A program made the position numbers and the translations under genes. Source: Apostichopus japonicus (lineage: Eukaryota > Echinodermata > Holothuroidea > Aspidochirotida > Stichopodidae). Taken from it: a DNA stretch of 64,000 nt. Each line of letters begins with the position of its first letter. Position 1 is the stretch's first letter. Shown here piece after piece: positions 26,501-38,237 of this stretch. Under the pieces are notes generated by a model, which saw nothing but the letters and a program-made list of their open reading frames with translations, was not told where the DNA came from and ran no database searches. Where the stretch lies: the NCBI RefSeq assembly GCF_037975245.1, contig NC_092571.1:16051917-16115916 (forward strand), in the 5' to 3' direction.

Positions 26501-29500
26501 CCCCCCCCCCCAATAAAATAATCGTCATGAATGTGCAAACTTTAAGTAAACTTATACAATTATAATTATAAATTTTGAATTCAACCTTGACTGATTGTGT
26601 TTGATTGGACTATTCAGTTACAGCAACAACATCATACATACGATCTTTGTCTACAAGTATACTAGAGAGAAAAGTCCATGAAAAAAGACACACACTTAAA
26701 CTCTCATCTTGAGCATCTGTACATGACACAGATCTTTGTGAAGAACAACCAACCCAAACAGATAAGAAAAATCATACTCTGTTTGGGAAATATATCCTAG
26801 TTTAAAAGTTGTGTCTGAGAGATCTGTCATTTTGTAAATCTGGAATCATGGTTTCTTTTCTTTTCTCTTTGCTTTTATTTTTCTTAGTTTCAAGATAAAT
26901 AGTTTTTAGTGTCGAATCTGAAACCAATAACATCATTAGATTGTGTTAAAAGCTTCAATACTTTAGAATCAGCATAATTTGTAAAAACCATTTACATGAT
27001 AGAAAATAAATAAATCATAAATTAAGAAAATATGAAGTATGTGTCACTTCAGTGATGTCATATTTAGACTCAGTGAAGTCAGCAGCCTTGTGTGTTAAAG
27101 GAACATTAAAGCTTTGATATCTCCCAATTGGAATCAGATTTTCCTTTGTTATTTGGGGAAGTTATGACAATAATCTATATCAAAAGGACCAATAACAATG
27201 GTTGGGTTTGTGTCTGCTCTGAGTAAAAGAAATTAATGTTCCATAACTTCCATTTATCAGTAACAACTTAAATAACAACTTAAAAGATTAAGCATAGAAA
27301 TGGATGAGTTTGTTCTTAGCTTGCTGAATTTGTAGTTTCTATTCTATAAATCCATTTAACTCTAATTGTTGCTCTCAGAAAATTCCCGATGTGCCTCTGA
27401 CGGAAGAAATGATCGGGGAAAACCTGTCACTTCTTTGCAAGATTGGAAATGGTCTAGCTCATGCCTATGTGCGATTGGATGTGAAGGAAAAGTAAGTTAT
27501 AAATACAAATTTCTTCCTCTTAAATTTATTATATTAAGGCTACATTAACTGTATATAAGGTTGTTGTGTTGGTTTGAAAACATGCCAATATCCTCCCCCT
27601 TTGGTCTTTAAGCATAGATACAGATATTTATATGTATTTTTTTTCGTTTTTGGTTACCCTGTCACAGGATGTCAAAAGGGGAAGCATTTTCTCTTAAATA
27701 TGACTTTCTATTTGCGGTAGTTTTTATTCTTTATTTTATCAGTGCAGGTTCATTGCTAAAGTATAATCACATTAAATTGTTGAAAAACCAAGCATAGTAG
27801 ATGAAAACAGTATCTGAAACCGAATAACAGATCAGCATTATTTTGATTTCCTATGATATATTAAACAATTTGCCAGTTTCATTTTCTACAGTTTACTAAC
27901 TTCCTTGTAGCTCAGAAAGATAATGTTTTTTTAGATATGATTTTTTTTTTTTTTATGTGAAACAAAGTTTTGATACGTGATCACCCCAAAAACTTGCAGG
28001 TTATTAATCAAGGGACACAGAAGTCGATTCCAAACGTCTACCTTTTTAATGTACGTTATCGTCTGAAATTACGTTAAAAGTATACTGCAATGAGAAAAAC
28101 CTCTGCGTGTTCATTTGCACAGTTATATAATATGGTTGTTTACTATCGCCTTTTCAGGGCATTGTTTTTGTTTGATACCATCTCTGAATGAGTTGTCATA
28201 GTGTTTTCCATTCATCACTACGGATCTTCTGTAGTACATTGCATATCATGATAGAGAGTTGAATAATTATTGATCTAAAGCAGGCTTTTGCCTCTTGTCC
28301 AAGTTTATTTACAGATCTCATTTTTCCAGTAGTCACTAGTTACTCTGGCATTGTATTGTATACTGAATGTTGTCTCTTGATCAGGATATCATGCACATCT
28401 CTGTAATTACAAGTAGTGTACCATGCAGTTATCACTTCCAGAACAAGAACTGGGATGCAATAAAAAGGCGAAAAAGAGAGATTATATGATCAAGTAATAA
28501 GTATATATTTGCATTTGTGTGTTTGTATTTCTTTATTTACCTGGTTTGATATCACCACAGTGCAAAATGTTTCCATGGTTACGGCTATATTAAACTGTAA
28601 TGTACTTCTCTCACTCCCTCTGTCTATATATTCACCCGTATAACCAATGGTAACGCTCTTGCACTGCGCCCCCGATGGCCCTTTTACGGGGTCACTACTC
28701 ACTGCTCCCATCCAAATTGACCATTCCAGACTGAAACTTTACAGCCTGTTTTAATGCTACAGTATTATGCCTGTGTTTCAATAGACCAGTGCTCTATCCG
28801 TCATAACTGAAAAACTGAATGATGGGAGTACCTTTTTCAAAAGAGAATTTTTAACTTTTAGCCATTTAAAGCAATTAATTTTAAAACTATCCTGCTGATT
28901 GTTACCCTATTGTTTCTGCCATCTAACAGTGTACTGTAAATTGATTAAATACACTTTCATAATCACTTTGACCAGTCAGTACCACAGCCTATTTATTGTA
29001 TCTCTTTTATAGTGTACAGTATATTGTTCTGCTTGTCACTGTAGGCATAGGTTTTAAAAGAATTCTAGGCAGTCTCATCTTGTTCGATTATATGGCCTTG
29101 TATACTTTCAAAAGCGTATAAAAGACAACGAAAACGTACTTTCAGAAGTTGTCAATCATATCCATAAAAGTTAAAGTTTCTCTAGAGTTAAGTTGCTACA
29201 TATTTTTTTCTTCTTCTTCCTTCTTGCCATGTATAAAGCAAAAACTTAAAATATGTTTCAAAATTTGTGAAAGAAGTCATTCAGTTATAAATAGAAAGCA
29301 ATAAAACAAATGACACAAACTTACACATAAAGGTTTGCTTTTCATTTTCAATGGGATGCTAAATTACCTAAATATTTTTATAGTACTTTTTTTACTCGTT
29401 AGTATCAGTTGATTTCATAACTAGGCTTGTTAAATTGAAATACAAAGAAAACTGAAAGTTTACAACGAATTCAAGCATGGACTTTTCTTTTTATTTATTT

Positions 29501-32500
29501 ACTTTGACATGAACATTTAAATGTATTTTAACATCTGTAAATGATCTATAAATCTTGACTGATGTAAACTGAAAGCAACTGTTTGAGTTGAAATTGATAA
29601 AAAAAAAAACAAGATTAAAAACTAGAAACCATAACAAAGTAGATTCATTTCAACCATTAAACTTATCTTTGGCATTTTATAACTTTTGTATATTTATATT
29701 TTTAGGTCGGGGCAGGAAGGTACTCAGGACTAATGGAATGAATGTATTACTTGCTCATATTACAGCCTTCATTTGTGAGACCTAGAATATTAAAATTTTA
29801 GCCACAGTTTGCTAGAGAGAATGCCAGTGCTCCGAAAAATATCTACTGGCAGCAAACTGAAGTTTCCACTGGCATTTTCTTGAATCACCATATTCACATA
29901 CATACATCATGTTATTACTGTACATGCTTATGGGAGCAGCCCAAAAATATTTGCTAATGATAAGCTGTAGTATCTGTGCTGTTAGGTACAGTATGTAAAA
30001 TCGTGCCAATTTTTTGATTGACGACTGTTACCTGATATTTCATGAGTTTTTATGTTCTTGATGTCTACTGGCAAGAAAATGCAAGTATTTTAATCTTCCT
30101 ACTAACAAAAACAGTAAAAATCCACCTCGCATTTAGCCACTAAATAGCCTTAAATTTAGAGGCCCAGTTTGTTGAAAAGTAGAAGAGGGGTTTTCATGGC
30201 TTGATTCTTGCAATCCTGAATCTTATTTTCTAGTTAATAAGTCATTTTCAGTTTCATAACTGCGTTGTTGCCGACCTACTGTAACATGAGCTGATGAGAG
30301 GCTGCTGCTTTAAAGGCCATCATGTATCCTTTGTGTACAAAACAGTGGAGTTTACTGCTGCACCCTAGGACTTATTTCATAACATTTCATGTATTTATTC
30401 CAGTATAAATATAAAATTTATAAAGAGAAGTCAAAAAATATGTTAACAGTAAGAATAATGAAAGGAAAAGAAAAGAAAACAACAAAACATAACACAGTCA
30501 TACTGCACTGTAGAGTTACTGTACAGCAAGTAATGAATTTTCCACTTGTTCCCACCTAAAGAATAAAATGAGTTCATAAGTCCAAAAGGATTACCTTGAA
30601 ACCTGACCATCACTTTTAGGCGTCGTAATGATTTTTTACCCATCTTCCCTATGGTTGTGTGTAATGATTTTTTGTCTTTTCACTTAGAAGTCTAATTAGT
30701 ATACACAGTAAAATAATTGATTTTTTTTTTTTTTTCGTTTTTTCTTTTCTTTTCTTGTTTTTTTTTTAATTCAACTTTTGACTCCCAATATATATATTGT
30801 TGTCCTTTTCATAGACAGGGATTAAATTTTCCAGTTTGAGTTCTGCAGTAAGCCCTTTCTTTTTTTTGCTCTCTGATCTGTATTATATAGATGACCATAT
30901 GTCACTAATTTCATTGTCAGATGACATATGCTCTACAAAAGAAAAGGATGATTTTTTCAGTTGCAGTGTTGCTTTGAATGTGTAATTAAAACAGTCGGTC
31001 TTTACACATAGAATAGTAACATTGATTTTATATCACTGAAAGATTTATATTGTTTAAGAACAAAGGTCTAGAACACACACATTGTCAGCGATGGCATCCA
31101 GGATTTTCGAAAGGGGGTGGGTTTGGGGGGTGTTTGTGGGGTTGTGTGGGGGATGTGGCCTTGTTCTGTTCCGAGGGGGTCCCTGTGGTCATGGTGCACC
31201 TGAAACAAGTTTAGGCTATAAATTAGGTCTGCAACGTTGTGCTAATAACTGCTATTAATTTTTTTTTTTGTGGGTTGAAAAGGGATGGGCGAGTGCACCC
31301 ACACCCCAGATGGGCGCCTGATTGTTGCAAAAATACACTTCTATTGGGAAAATAAAGTTTGATGAGGAGACGTTACTGTTCATTAAAGGCCTATTAATGA
31401 AGTGTCATTCGAGTGGTTCTTTAACCCCCCCCCCCCTCCCCACCAAAGAAAAAGGGGAGTTCTCTGTGTTGTAATTGATGCAAGTTTTCTTCTCATTTTA
31501 TCTTCTTAGAGAGGTGACAGATATCAGCGTACTTAACTCCTATATCCATCTGAGGTACGTGGATCTCTCTGCTAACAAGTTGAAGGATATCTCACCTCTG
31601 AATTCGCTCACACACCTATTGACTCTCAGATGTGACAGAAACATGCTAACCTCTGCCCACTTAGATGAGTTGCCTTACCTCCAAACGGCCAGCTTCTCAA
31701 ACAATCGCCTAACGTCCGCAGAAGGGGCAAACCACCCGCTGTTGGAGACCCTCAATATATCATGTAAGTACAAAAAAATAGATGATGGGACACACACACA
31801 AAAAAGTCACTTTCAAAGATATTAGTAATCAGAAGATCAAGAGCCATCCATATTGGGCCCCAGGGGAATTTTTGCCCTCTCCAATTCACATTAAGTATAT
31901 TATGAAAATGGAAAAATACTATTCTTTATGCCATGTTTCCCCCGGCCTCCTAATTGACCCAGTACCTGAAGCTGTAACTCCCCTCCCCCTTCTCACCCTC
32001 TCCCCTCCCTCTCATAAGGCCTGACAGTAATGACTACTGGCAGTTTGCAAACATAACATAGGAGGACATTGTGTCAAATTTTCTGTATAATATGACAATT
32101 CTTTGCAAAAAGGCTCTATTTATCAGAAACTAAAGAAACTCTATCAGGCTGTGAGATGCTTTCGTCTGCCTATTGGTACAGGAAGGGGTACTTTTAATAT
32201 CCCAACCTCAACAGGATGTGCCGGAATTAGAAGTATGTATGTTTTTGTGATAATGGGGTGTGATCATCTAACCGTCGTCGCACTAGAATTTCTGTGAATA
32301 TTGAACAAATTGTGCAGTTTTAGTTAGATAAAGCATTGTGACAGTTATTATCAACGAAAATGTCAAACAAACAGCCTGTCACAGACTTGAACAATCATTG
32401 AAAATTCAAACCTATGCTGTGTCCTTCACCAACAACAACAACACCCAATATTGACCACCTTTTTGTGAACTTACTTTATAGTAATAGTTCAGTATAGGCC

Positions 32501-35500
32501 AGGCACTTTTTTGTTGGATTTCAAATCAAGATCAACAGAAGGACGACAAACTTTACAGATAAAGAAAAAAAATTCGCTAATGTTTTTTGCTTTTCTTTCT
32601 CATGGTCAAACTGGCGGGTAGAATAGATGATAACGGTGCGAAAAAGGTTTTCATAAGTAGACGTGTTATCTTTTGTGCCAAACATCTCCCAGTTGGCAAC
32701 TCATATTTTCTAAGGATACATTTGCAGGTACCTGCATCATGCTATCAGCTTTTCATCTCATTACAAGAAAGAGAAGAAGGGGGGCGGGGGAGGAATGAAA
32801 TTCATTTCTTTCTCTAATTAGGCATTTTACTTGATGCTAAAATTCTTATTACAACAGTTATCTTTGCCAACACAAATAGCTGAGGCCTGACAAATCGTGA
32901 TATAACACGTTGGAAATAGCAGTGTAAGACAATAGAAGGGATGAGGGGAGAAAAGTTTCACAGTTTAAGGACATGGTTTTGGGGAGGGGGGTGGGGGGAG
33001 GGGGTGTGAGGAGGAGGAGGAAGAGGATGTTAAAGCTGATACTGTACGTAAATATATGTAAACTTGAGAATAACTTATAGGGTTTCAGTTAAAGGATAAA
33101 AACAGAATTGGACATAAAATTATTTCTTGTCTGTTTTAAAGTGCACTGCTCCCCTCAAAGTTACTTTCTCTGAATTAAAGGATGTTTTGAACTTTTTCAG
33201 TTTCAATTGAGAGAATTATTTATGACCTTCAAGAACTTGTAACTATCTTTGGCCACCAAACATTACTTGAGGATTTTAGTTTCAAAACAGAATATCTCTC
33301 CCTTCTAATGTTCAAATCAAAAACAAAAATTTGAAACGCGAGGAAACACCTTTAGAAGTGACAACCTTTATGTTTCTCTTCTTCTCTTCTTTTTATTGAT
33401 TTTCCTGCCTTTTTAATTTCTTTATTTGAATTTGGGGGGCGGGACTAAAAGGAATTCGTTTTTGTAGAATTTAGTTTTATTTTAATTTTGATCATGACTA
33501 TACAGTTTTTTTCTAGTTTTTATCTATAATTTTGAAAAGGGCATGAAGATACACATTTTTTATCTGATTCTTAGTGGATCCTTGTTGTTAATTTTGTAAT
33601 TTTAGAATTTGAATTTTAACTAAGTTGCTTAATTCCTTTTTTTTCTTCGATTCCAGTTAATGAAATTACTGCAGTATCTGGTTTGGACCCTTCAAAGCTT
33701 GGCAGACTACATACCCTGGAGCTGAGAGGAAATAAGCTGACTTCAACTGGTGGAGTAAATCTGCCCAAACTTAAGAATCTGTTTCTGGTGAGTATCAAAT
33801 ATCCATAGAAATAAAAGTTGCACATTCCCTGGGGCTGGGAGAGAGTAGGAGGGGGAGGCATTCAACGATTCCCGAAAACTGTCTCCTGAAATTATTTGTT
33901 CTCTTCTTAGTTTACATTAATTATCGCTCACAATAGTCAGAATTGTTCCTTTTCAATTCACCCATTCGGCTCCCACACACACCCTCCTTTGCCCTTTAAC
34001 TCACTCCAATCTCCCATCCACACAGGTGCCCAAGATAATATTCCAATCATCTTTTTCTCATTTCTCTCATTTATGTATAATTCCTGCGTTCTGTACTACA
34101 TCTCTTGTGTTATTTATGATATGCTATGATATTATAATGCAATGGTGCTTTTGTGATATATTATATCATAATATGATTATAATATCCTATGATATTATGC
34201 AGATTATGCAATATGATAATCATTACTATGTTATTTATGATATGTTATGATATTATACTGCAATGTGCAAATTGTGATATATTATGCAGATTATGTAATA
34301 TGATAATCATTATTATGTTATTTATGATATGATATTATAGTGCAATGTGCTTTTGTGATATTGTATCATAATATGATTATAATATCCTATGATATTTTGC
34401 AGATTATATGCAATATGATAATCAACCATGATTTGCTTCACAGGGGGGTAACTTGATCACATTGGTGGAGGGATTGGAGAGACTGGAACATCTCACCACG
34501 CTCCACCTCCGGGATAACCAGATCGAGAAATTGGACGGCTTCTCTGATCTCATGATAAACCTACAGTACCTGAATCTGAGAGGAAACAACATCGGAGATG
34601 TGAAAGAGACAGCTAAATTGAAGTGTTTACCAAAACTGAGGGCTCTTATTTTGTCTGGTAATTTCATCATCATCATCGTTTAATTCATCTACCATATACA
34701 CTGTAGAAGCAAATATGATACTGGCTTGAAGGTCATCAGTATAGACCCCCAAAATATGCTGAACAAAAAAGTCAAATTCTGGTTATTCATGTTCAGATAT
34801 TTGTAGCTAATCTTACAGGGACTACAAAGTAACACGAGAATTGCTAGATACGCTAAAACGATCGCAAACGTTCAAAGAGACTTACAGCAACCATTTGCGG
34901 ACAGTCGAGATGCTTGGAAAATCTATTTGCATGGTATTGTTGGTTTTGTTACATTATCTCTGTGTTCACAAGTTTTCCATGGTGGACTTAAACCTAAGAG
35001 GACAATCTTCAGGAAATATTAGCACCAATGCTTTTTGAACTGCACCAAAAAGGCCCAGTAATTTTTCCCTGATGGTTGGAAAGAAATGTCGAATTTAATT
35101 CACCATCATTCAATATCTGGGAATAATTTGAAAGGCTCAGAACCTCCAGAAAAGTATTTTCTTTTTTCTTTTCTTTTCATTTTTTGAGCAAATTTTTCAG
35201 CATGCTAAAAATAAGGATGTCATCGATGACCTTAAAATATCTATTCCTTACTCAACAGTTATTTGGACTGAGCCAGACAAAAACAAATTTTGCATAGTTT
35301 GTAACAACTTATCTATGGAAGACTAACATGAAGTTGTTTACTTTATATGTTTGGACACAATTTTCAGGATTGATTTCTGTGGCTTCTGTTACTTACCGAG
35401 CAGTGTTTAATGTTTACATTTGCCTATAAAGTTGGCAACCAGTTAGGAAGAGAAAGAAAAAGTGAAACATGATATGAATACCTACTAATAATTATCAGTC

Positions 35501-37070
35501 ACACATATATATGGGGCCATCGTTTTTGTTTCTCTCAAAATTTGATGATTATGTCACGCTGTGCAGGCAAAGTCAACAGTAACATAATGGATGAAAAGTT
35601 AGCACTTTTGTAACAGATAAAAATTCTTTATAAAGTCTTTATGGCTGATAATTAGTTTTCATTATATTTTTTTAATATTGAAAATTTCTATCAATTTAGC
35701 ATGCTATGCTCAGTGCACACTTATAAAGTAACTGATACTTTTTTGATACAAGCTGCATGCTGTACAAAATTTGTCTACTCCTTCCCCAGTGAAATTTTTC
35801 AATCTCGCCCCTCCTCCTCCTGAACCATGTACATTTCCAATTTTTCTCCTCCTACTTCACCGAGAAGCTTAGCACCTGTGGACGTCTTTATACTTAAGAA
35901 GGTCCACAGTATTACCTCCAGATATGCTGGGGGGGGGGGTTGTAACTGCCTCCCTGTTTTGTGTGGAAAAACATCAAGTTCCCCATTCTTATAAATTGAG
36001 AATATGTCCTTCATTTTGTAATGTAATATAAAATGCCCTTTCAGTTTTAATATTTTCACTCCCGTATCATATATTTCCTTTCATACTAACCAGATAACCC
36101 AATCTCTGATGAGGATGACTATAGGATGGAGGTCCTGATAAACCTCAGGAGGATAGAGAGACTGGACAAAGATGAATTTACAGAAGAGGAGAGGCAAGAA
36201 GCGGAAGAAATCTATGAGCAGAGGAGAGCAGAGCAATTAGCAGCAGAGGTACTTCTTCCTGGAATAATCTTTCATACTTTAGAAGGTCCAGAGTATTTCT
36301 TCCAAAATATGCTGGGGGAGGGGGGGGGGCAACTGCCTCCCTGATATGTGGAAAAACAGTTCCCCTTTCCTATAAATTGAGGAAATGTTCTTCATTTTGT
36401 AATATAATGTAGCAGTACCTTTTGCCATATTTTGTTATAAAAAAGTGCCCTTTAGTTATTTTTTGAAAAGTGCCCTGTCGTGGAATAACCTTAGAATAAG
36501 ATCAAATGAAAAGGTAAAAGCGAGCCCTGTTACTTAAATATTAAGTCAAAATAACAAAACAAGGGATTCAAATACTGGAATTTAAGGCACAGAATGCACA
36601 GAGAATCCATTTTTTGAGAGAGTAACTTTGCGATTTGTCCCTACATCATAAAAGTCACATGTTCTGTTCACCCTCAAAGTCTGTGCTCCTCCTCCCCACA
36701 TTGAAACCATGTGCTATAATAGTATAAAAGGATCACATTCACTTTTAAATTCACAGGACCAGACTGATGTGGTGTGAGAGGGTGTTTTCTTTGGGGGGGG
36801 GGGCGTGGGGGGGGACATAGAAGCAAATAAAGCAAACTGCTTCAACCTACTTTTGGACAAAGTGTGAATACAATTTAAATGCAGAGAAATCTTAGGGACT
36901 GAATAGTCAGATTGGCTAAGGGTAGACTGCCAAATATTCTTCTTCCTTTTCTCTAAAAATCATCTAGAGATTGAAGACAAGGGTTGGTTGATGCTCTAAA
37001 GTTAATTTCTGTTTATTTCTGTTTCCAGGGAGCAGAGGAAGTTATCCACTCTGATGGGGAGGATGCCTAA
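23466..37070 (+). CDS. LRRC23: LRRC23 orthologue, leucine-rich repeat radial-spoke protein (7 exons, complete)
   Basis: Joined coding exons: 23466-23579, 27379-27491, 31510-31763, 33657-33787, 34444-34657, 36094-36248, 37029-37070. They total 1023 nt, 340 codons plus TAA. Seen: an acidic N-terminus (residues 1-38), then the family signature GNGLAHAYV near residue 60, SYIHLRYVD near 85, and successive leucine-rich repeats through about residue 280 (HTLELRGNKL, LTTLHLRDNQIE, LQYLNLRGNN, LPKLRALILS). The LRR cap follows (DNPISDEDDYR, RRIERLDKDEF), then a Glu/Arg-rich helical tail. Every exon starts after AG and ends before GT, and all phases agree. Known for the family: LRRC23 is an axonemal protein of the radial spoke (RS3 head region in mammals) needed for sperm flagellar motility. 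Length and block order match vertebrate LRRC23, assigned here from memory of that protein. The start ATG is the only one giving the acidic leader. An X-box-like motif upstream fits cilia-specific expression. Confidence 0.96.
23580..27378 (+). other. LRRC23: LRRC23 intron 1
   Basis: Non-coding. It contains the 1.1-kb inverted-terminus element at 24442-25546, a TA/CATA-rich stretch near 25650-25690 and a poly-C run near 26500. No other exon is evident. Confidence 0.8.
24442..25546. mobile_element. Non-autonomous element with tandem-repeat inverted termini in LRRC23 intron 1
   Basis: The left end begins cacttcgcccaacaaccatt and continues as repeats of about 24 bp carrying gcccaaccagcctggtcatt to about 24590. 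The right end (25370-25546) is its inverted counterpart, gttgggcgaaatgaccaggc units ending gttgttgggcgaagtg. The outermost roughly 45 bp are perfect inverted repeats. The interior holds three partial copies of a block with acgttacaggatacg and gatcagtgttttaggggtta. No transposase frame is visible and no clear target-site duplication was found. The architecture fits a MITE-like or foldback DNA element; the superfamily is unknown. Confidence 0.7.
27379..27491 (+). CDS. LRRC23: LRRC23 exon 2
   Basis: Acceptor gctctcag, donor gtaagt. It encodes PLTEEMIGENLSLLCKIGN followed by GLAHAYVRLDVKE, the most diagnostic LRRC23 block just before the first leucine-rich repeat. Length 113 nt, entering in phase 0 and leaving in phase 2. 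Confidence 0.96.
27492..31509 (+). other. LRRC23: LRRC23 intron 2
   Basis: Non-coding. A GC-richer patch at 28560-28720 holds two imperfect X-box-like sequences (GTTTCCATGGTTAC at 28569-28582 and AACCAATGGTAAC near 28642). A G-rich segment at 31090-31330 looks like a decayed dispersed repeat. T-rich microsatellites lie near 30720-30770. Confidence 0.75.
31510..31763 (+). CDS. LRRC23: LRRC23 exon 3 (first LRRs)
   Basis: Acceptor ttcttag, donor gtaagt. It encodes EVTDISVLNSYIHLRYVDLS and continues through LRR units with SPLNSLTHLLTLRCD, ELPYLQTASFSNNRLT and HPLLETLNIS. 254 nt, phase 2 in and phase 1 out. Confidence 0.97.
31764..33656 (+). other. LRRC23: LRRC23 intron 3
   Basis: Non-coding. 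It contains a purine-rich G tract at 32970-33030 and AT-rich unique sequence. I see no further feature. Confidence 0.75.
33657..33787 (+). CDS. LRRC23: LRRC23 exon 4
   Basis: Acceptor with a pyrimidine tract ending ttccag, donor gtgagt. It encodes GLDPSKLGRLHTLELRGNKL and NLPKLKNLFL, one and a half LRR units. 131 nt, phase 1 in and phase 0 out. Confidence 0.96.
34105..34435 (+). repeat. Degenerate AT-rich tandem repeat in LRRC23 intron 4
   Basis: About three imperfect copies of a unit containing ttatttatgatatg, gcaatgtgc and cctatgatatt. Anchors are near 34109, 34231 and 34318, so spacing is irregular. The tract consists largely of gatat/atatc and abuts the exon 5 acceptor at 34443. Confidence 0.75.
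34444..34657 (+). CDS. LRRC23: LRRC23 exon 5 (central LRRs)
   Basis: Acceptor cttcacag followed by GGGGGTAAC, donor gtaatt. It encodes LTTLHLRDNQIEKLDGF, LQYLNLRGNNIGD and LPKLRALILS. 214 nt, phase 0 in and phase 1 out. The acceptor directly follows an AT-rich tandem tract. Confidence 0.97.
34658..36093 (+). other. LRRC23: LRRC23 intron 5
   Basis: Non-coding. Its 3' end carries the first copy of a direct repeat (35892-36042). Around 34725-34760 there is a short stretch resembling this repeat's start (aaggtcatcag, aaatatgct); a related piece occurs near 40605-40635. Confidence 0.7.
35892..36042 (+). repeat. Direct repeat copy A flanking LRRC23 exon 6
   Basis: About 150 bp that begins acttaagaaggtccacag, includes a poly-G run and ctgcctccctg, and ends near aaaatgcccttt. 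It recurs at 36276-36424 with about 80 percent identity by eye, on the other side of exon 6. Confidence 0.85.
36094..36248 (+). CDS. LRRC23: LRRC23 exon 6 (LRR cap and helical tail)
   Basis: Acceptor ctaaccag, donor gtactt. The split Asp codon with exon 5 restores DNPISDEDDYR, followed by RRIERLDKDEFTEEERQEAE. This corresponds to the vertebrate cap and the acidic tail following it. 155 nt, phase 1 in and phase 0 out. Direct repeats of about 150 bp lie on both sides of it. Confidence 0.95.
36276..36424 (+). repeat. Direct repeat copy B flanking LRRC23 exon 6
   Basis: Second copy of the 150-bp repeat, in the same orientation, starting 28 bp after the exon 6 donor. Shared blocks include gaaggtcca, aaatatgctggggg, caactgcctccctg, tataaattga and cttcattttgtaat. 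Confidence 0.85.
37029..37070 (+). CDS. LRRC23: LRRC23 exon 7 (C-terminus and stop)
   Basis: Acceptor gtttccag, then GAEEVIHSDGEDA and TAA at 37068-37070. The short acidic C-terminus resembles the Glu-rich ends of other LRRC23 proteins. It enters in phase 0, as required by exon 6. The 3' UTR probably runs to about 37.72 kb. Confidence 0.87.
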   Translation, partial: GAEEVIHSDGEDA

Positions 37071-37696
37071 TTTAGGGAGCCTGCAGTTCGCACCTTTCTT
37101 ATATCCCCCCTGGAGCATAAATGGTTTTGTCCTTTATTTAAATGTAAAGCAGATGTGTAGCTCGTCGTTGTCGTCGGATGGATTATCGTCTCAAAAAGTG
37201 ATGCGCACATCTGGAACTTTGATAGAAAAAACAACGTCATCAATTAAGACCATGCGTAGTGTTAGAGAGAAATCATACACAAGGGTGGAGAGGGGCAGCG
37301 TTATTGTAAAACAATAGACTTTTGTTATCTTGGGACCAAGTTCAGAGAAAACCAAATGGATACATATTTACCGAGCGGAGTACATCTTTACCGAGCGGAG
37401 TACATCTGAGCAGTGAACAAATGTTAACTTTTTCCTAAGAGGAAAATGCTGCCCAAATGTCGTGGTTCCAGTTAAAATGCTTTGGCCGAAAAAGTTTTAT
37501 TGACTTGTCTACATTTGGATAGCATTATTAAAGAATAATGAATCCCAGCAAAGAAGAATTTATTTGAGGCTCCCAGCAAAGGAGAATTAATTTGAGTCCA
37601 AAGAATGATTTGTCTCATAAAACAAAGTTATAACAGCAATTTCTATATTAGTTCTTAAATAGTCATTGCATTCCTTTAACAGATATGTACAGTGTG

Positions 37697-37702
37697 AATA
37701 AA
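37697..37702 (+). terminator. Candidate LRRC23 polyadenylation signal
   Basis: AATAAA about 630 bp downstream of the LRRC23 stop, followed by T-rich sequence. It is the first canonical hexamer I see after the stop. The true 3' end needs transcript data. Confidence 0.4.
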
Positions 37703-37965
37703 ATTTTGTATTTACGGAATGTGACATTTTCACCACAAAATGTTTTGTCATTCTTGCATTTTACAGCATCTTTTTGTTTATCTGCAAATGATGCAAAAAA
37801 AAAATGGAAAAAATTGCTTGTATAACTAAGAGTCAGTCAAGCATGGAGAGGAAATGGATTGTTTATTCTTGTTTCTCTTTGTGCTAATTTGTGGGGAAAA
37901 GAAAGATATAATAGAAGTAACATAATGGTAGAATAGCCATGTTGATCAACTTAATATAGTGAATA

Positions 37966-38237
37966 AAGGTGGTGGCATTTGAAGCAATGAGGCTTAGCAA
38001 TCGGGAGGTCCTGGGTTCAATTCCCGGCCGGGTCACAGTAAGGTGAGTTATTCATCTGATAGCAATCTACGGTTTTCCCATCTGAAATGACTTTCTTACT
38101 TTAAAGGATTCCAAATTTGAGTTAAAAAGTTGAATTGGAAGCCATTCTTGTAATCCGTAAGCCCTTGTGGGTTTCTCCCACATTTGTGGTCGCTTAAGCG
38201 TCGTAAAAATATAACTGCTGGTTATTATTATTATTAG
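37966..38237 (+). repeat. tRNA-derived SINE
   Basis: A tRNA-like head contains box B GGTTCAATTCC at 38013. A body of about 180 bp follows, including ttgtgggtttctcccaca and cgcttaagcgtcg, ending in a (TTA)n tail (ttattattattattag). Head, body and simple tail are the standard SINE layout. It lies just downstream of LRRC23. Confidence 0.72.
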
